Assembly (NCBI GenBank): GCA_946800325.1
Contig: OX326957.1
Coordinates: forward strand, 21,267,007-21,331,006
DNA: 64,000 nucleotides
From: Luzula sylvatica
Lineage: Eukaryota; Streptophyta; Magnoliopsida; Poales; Juncaceae
Direction of reading: 5' to 3'
Position 1 is the first letter of the stretch. Each line of letters starts with the position of its first letter. Shown in pieces: positions 63,111 through 64,000 of this stretch. The notes under the pieces were generated by a model that saw nothing but the letters and a program-made list of their open reading frames with translations, was not told the origin of the DNA and searched no databases. The position numbers and the translations under genes are program-made.

Positions 63111-64000
63111 ATACGATACAAATGGTCTTAAAGCACGTTATTTGAACTTCTCTAAACGCTAAAATCTTGTTTTGAATCGAAAAACAAACTTTCTTAGTGT
63201 TTGTGAAATTTGGTGAAAAGTTACGTAGTAAAAGATACGATACAAATGATCTCAAAACACGTTATTTGAACTCCTCTACACGCTAAAATCTTGTTTTGAA
63301 TCGAAAAATAAACTTTCTTAGTGTTTGTGAAATTTGGTGAAAAGTTATGCAGTAAAAGATACGATACAAATGAACTCAAAACTTGTTATTGCAACTCCAC
63401 AAAGCTTTAAAATCTTGTTCTGAATCGGAAAACAAACTTTCTTGGTGTTTGTGAAATTTGGTGAAAAGTTATGTAGTAAACGATACGATACAAATGAACT
63501 CAAAACACGTTATTTGAACTCCACAAAGCGTTAAAATCTTGTTTTGAATCGAAAAACAAACTTACTTAGTGTTTGTGAAATTTGGTGAAAAGTTATGTAG
63601 TAAAAGATACGATACAAATGATCTCAAAACACGTTATTTGAACTCCACAAAGCGTTAAAATCTTGTTTTGAATCGAAAAACAAACTTTCTTAGTGTTTGT
63701 GAAATTTGGTGAAAAGTTATGTAGTAAAAGATAAGATACAAATGATCTCAAAACACGTTATTTGAACTCCTCAAAGCATTAAAATCTTGTTTTGAATAGA
63801 AAAACAAACTTTCTTAGTGTTTGTGAAATTTGGTGAAAAGTTATGTAGTAAAAGATACGATACAAATGATCTCAAAACACGTTATTTAAACTCCACAAAG
63901 CGTTAAAATCTTGTTTTGAATCGAAAAACAAACTTTCTTAGTGTTTGTGAAATTTGGTGAAAAGTTATGCATTAAAAGATACGATACAAATGAACTCAAA

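Larger units (their letters stand above)
59943..64000 (-). repeat. 124-bp satellite array, right, reverse orientation
   Basis: About 33 monomers of the same satellite as in 1-37191, on the opposite strand, continuing to the window end. The period is again 124 bp. This array has variants I did not see on the left: TGTGTAATTTGG near 60168, 60665, 61036 and 62277; GTAGTTAAAGATACG near 60191, 60687 and 62299; GTCTTAAAGCACG near 63065 and 63125. The spacings 496 and 1612 bp are multiples of 124 and show its own higher-order structure. Short open frames (60-72 codons) are repeat echoes. Confidence 0.97.

Noticed and set aside
1..64000. Transposon, ribosomal RNA, tRNA or gene fragments
   Set aside because: Reading both strands, every stretch is assignable to the satellite, one of the two minisatellites or the N gap; no conserved gene motif, terminal repeat or target-site duplication was seen.
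1..64000. Exact palindrome spanning the window
   Set aside because: The satellite arrays are inverted, but monomer variants next to the two junctions differ and the core segments are of unequal length, so the symmetry holds only for repeat families.

Overview
The whole 64 kb window is tandemly repeated, non-coding DNA. I found no protein gene, RNA gene, CRISPR array or recognisable transposon. Repeat architecture (a 124-bp AT-rich satellite with higher-order repeats, then long G/C-tract minisatellites) and a fixed 200-N scaffold gap point to a heterochromatic block in a eukaryotic assembly, such as a pericentromere, subtelomere or knob. I do not recognise the satellite and cannot name the species.

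Layout: (1) 1-37191, about 300 head-to-tail copies of the 124-bp satellite, organised into nested block duplications with offsets of 2602, 1116, about 3964-4212, 7315, 4463 and 3596-3844 bp. (2) 37192-39390, minisatellite 1, C-rich strand on top: a C tract plus a core like TTGCAGATTTTTAA. (3) Near 39390 polarity flips at a hairpin, and the G-rich strand of the same minisatellite is on top to 49578, except for a 117-bp flipped island at 43211-43327. (4) 49579-49778, gap of 200 N. (5) 49779-58146, a related minisatellite 2 (C tract, TTTGGAGATTTTTA, CCCCCTA), C-rich strand on top, with super-repeats of about 1.6, 2.5 and 5.8 kb. It flips at 58147 and runs G-rich to 58400. (6) 58401-59942, minisatellite 1 again, G-rich on top. 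(7) 59943-64000, the 124-bp satellite in the opposite orientation, about 33 monomers.

The window is therefore a degenerate giant inverted repeat: satellite(+), C-strand minisatellite, G-strand minisatellite, satellite(-). The satellite always runs 5'->3' into the C-rich strand of minisatellite 1. The most notable observation is that every sequenced polarity switch lies at a short hairpin with a 4-8 nt loop, as expected of fold-back template switching, though fold-back assembly or library artefacts would look the same. The long proline-rich open frames in 49.8-58.2 kb arise because the minisatellite 2 unit lacks stop codons; they are not credible genes. The two sides of the gap may not be neighbours in the real chromosome.
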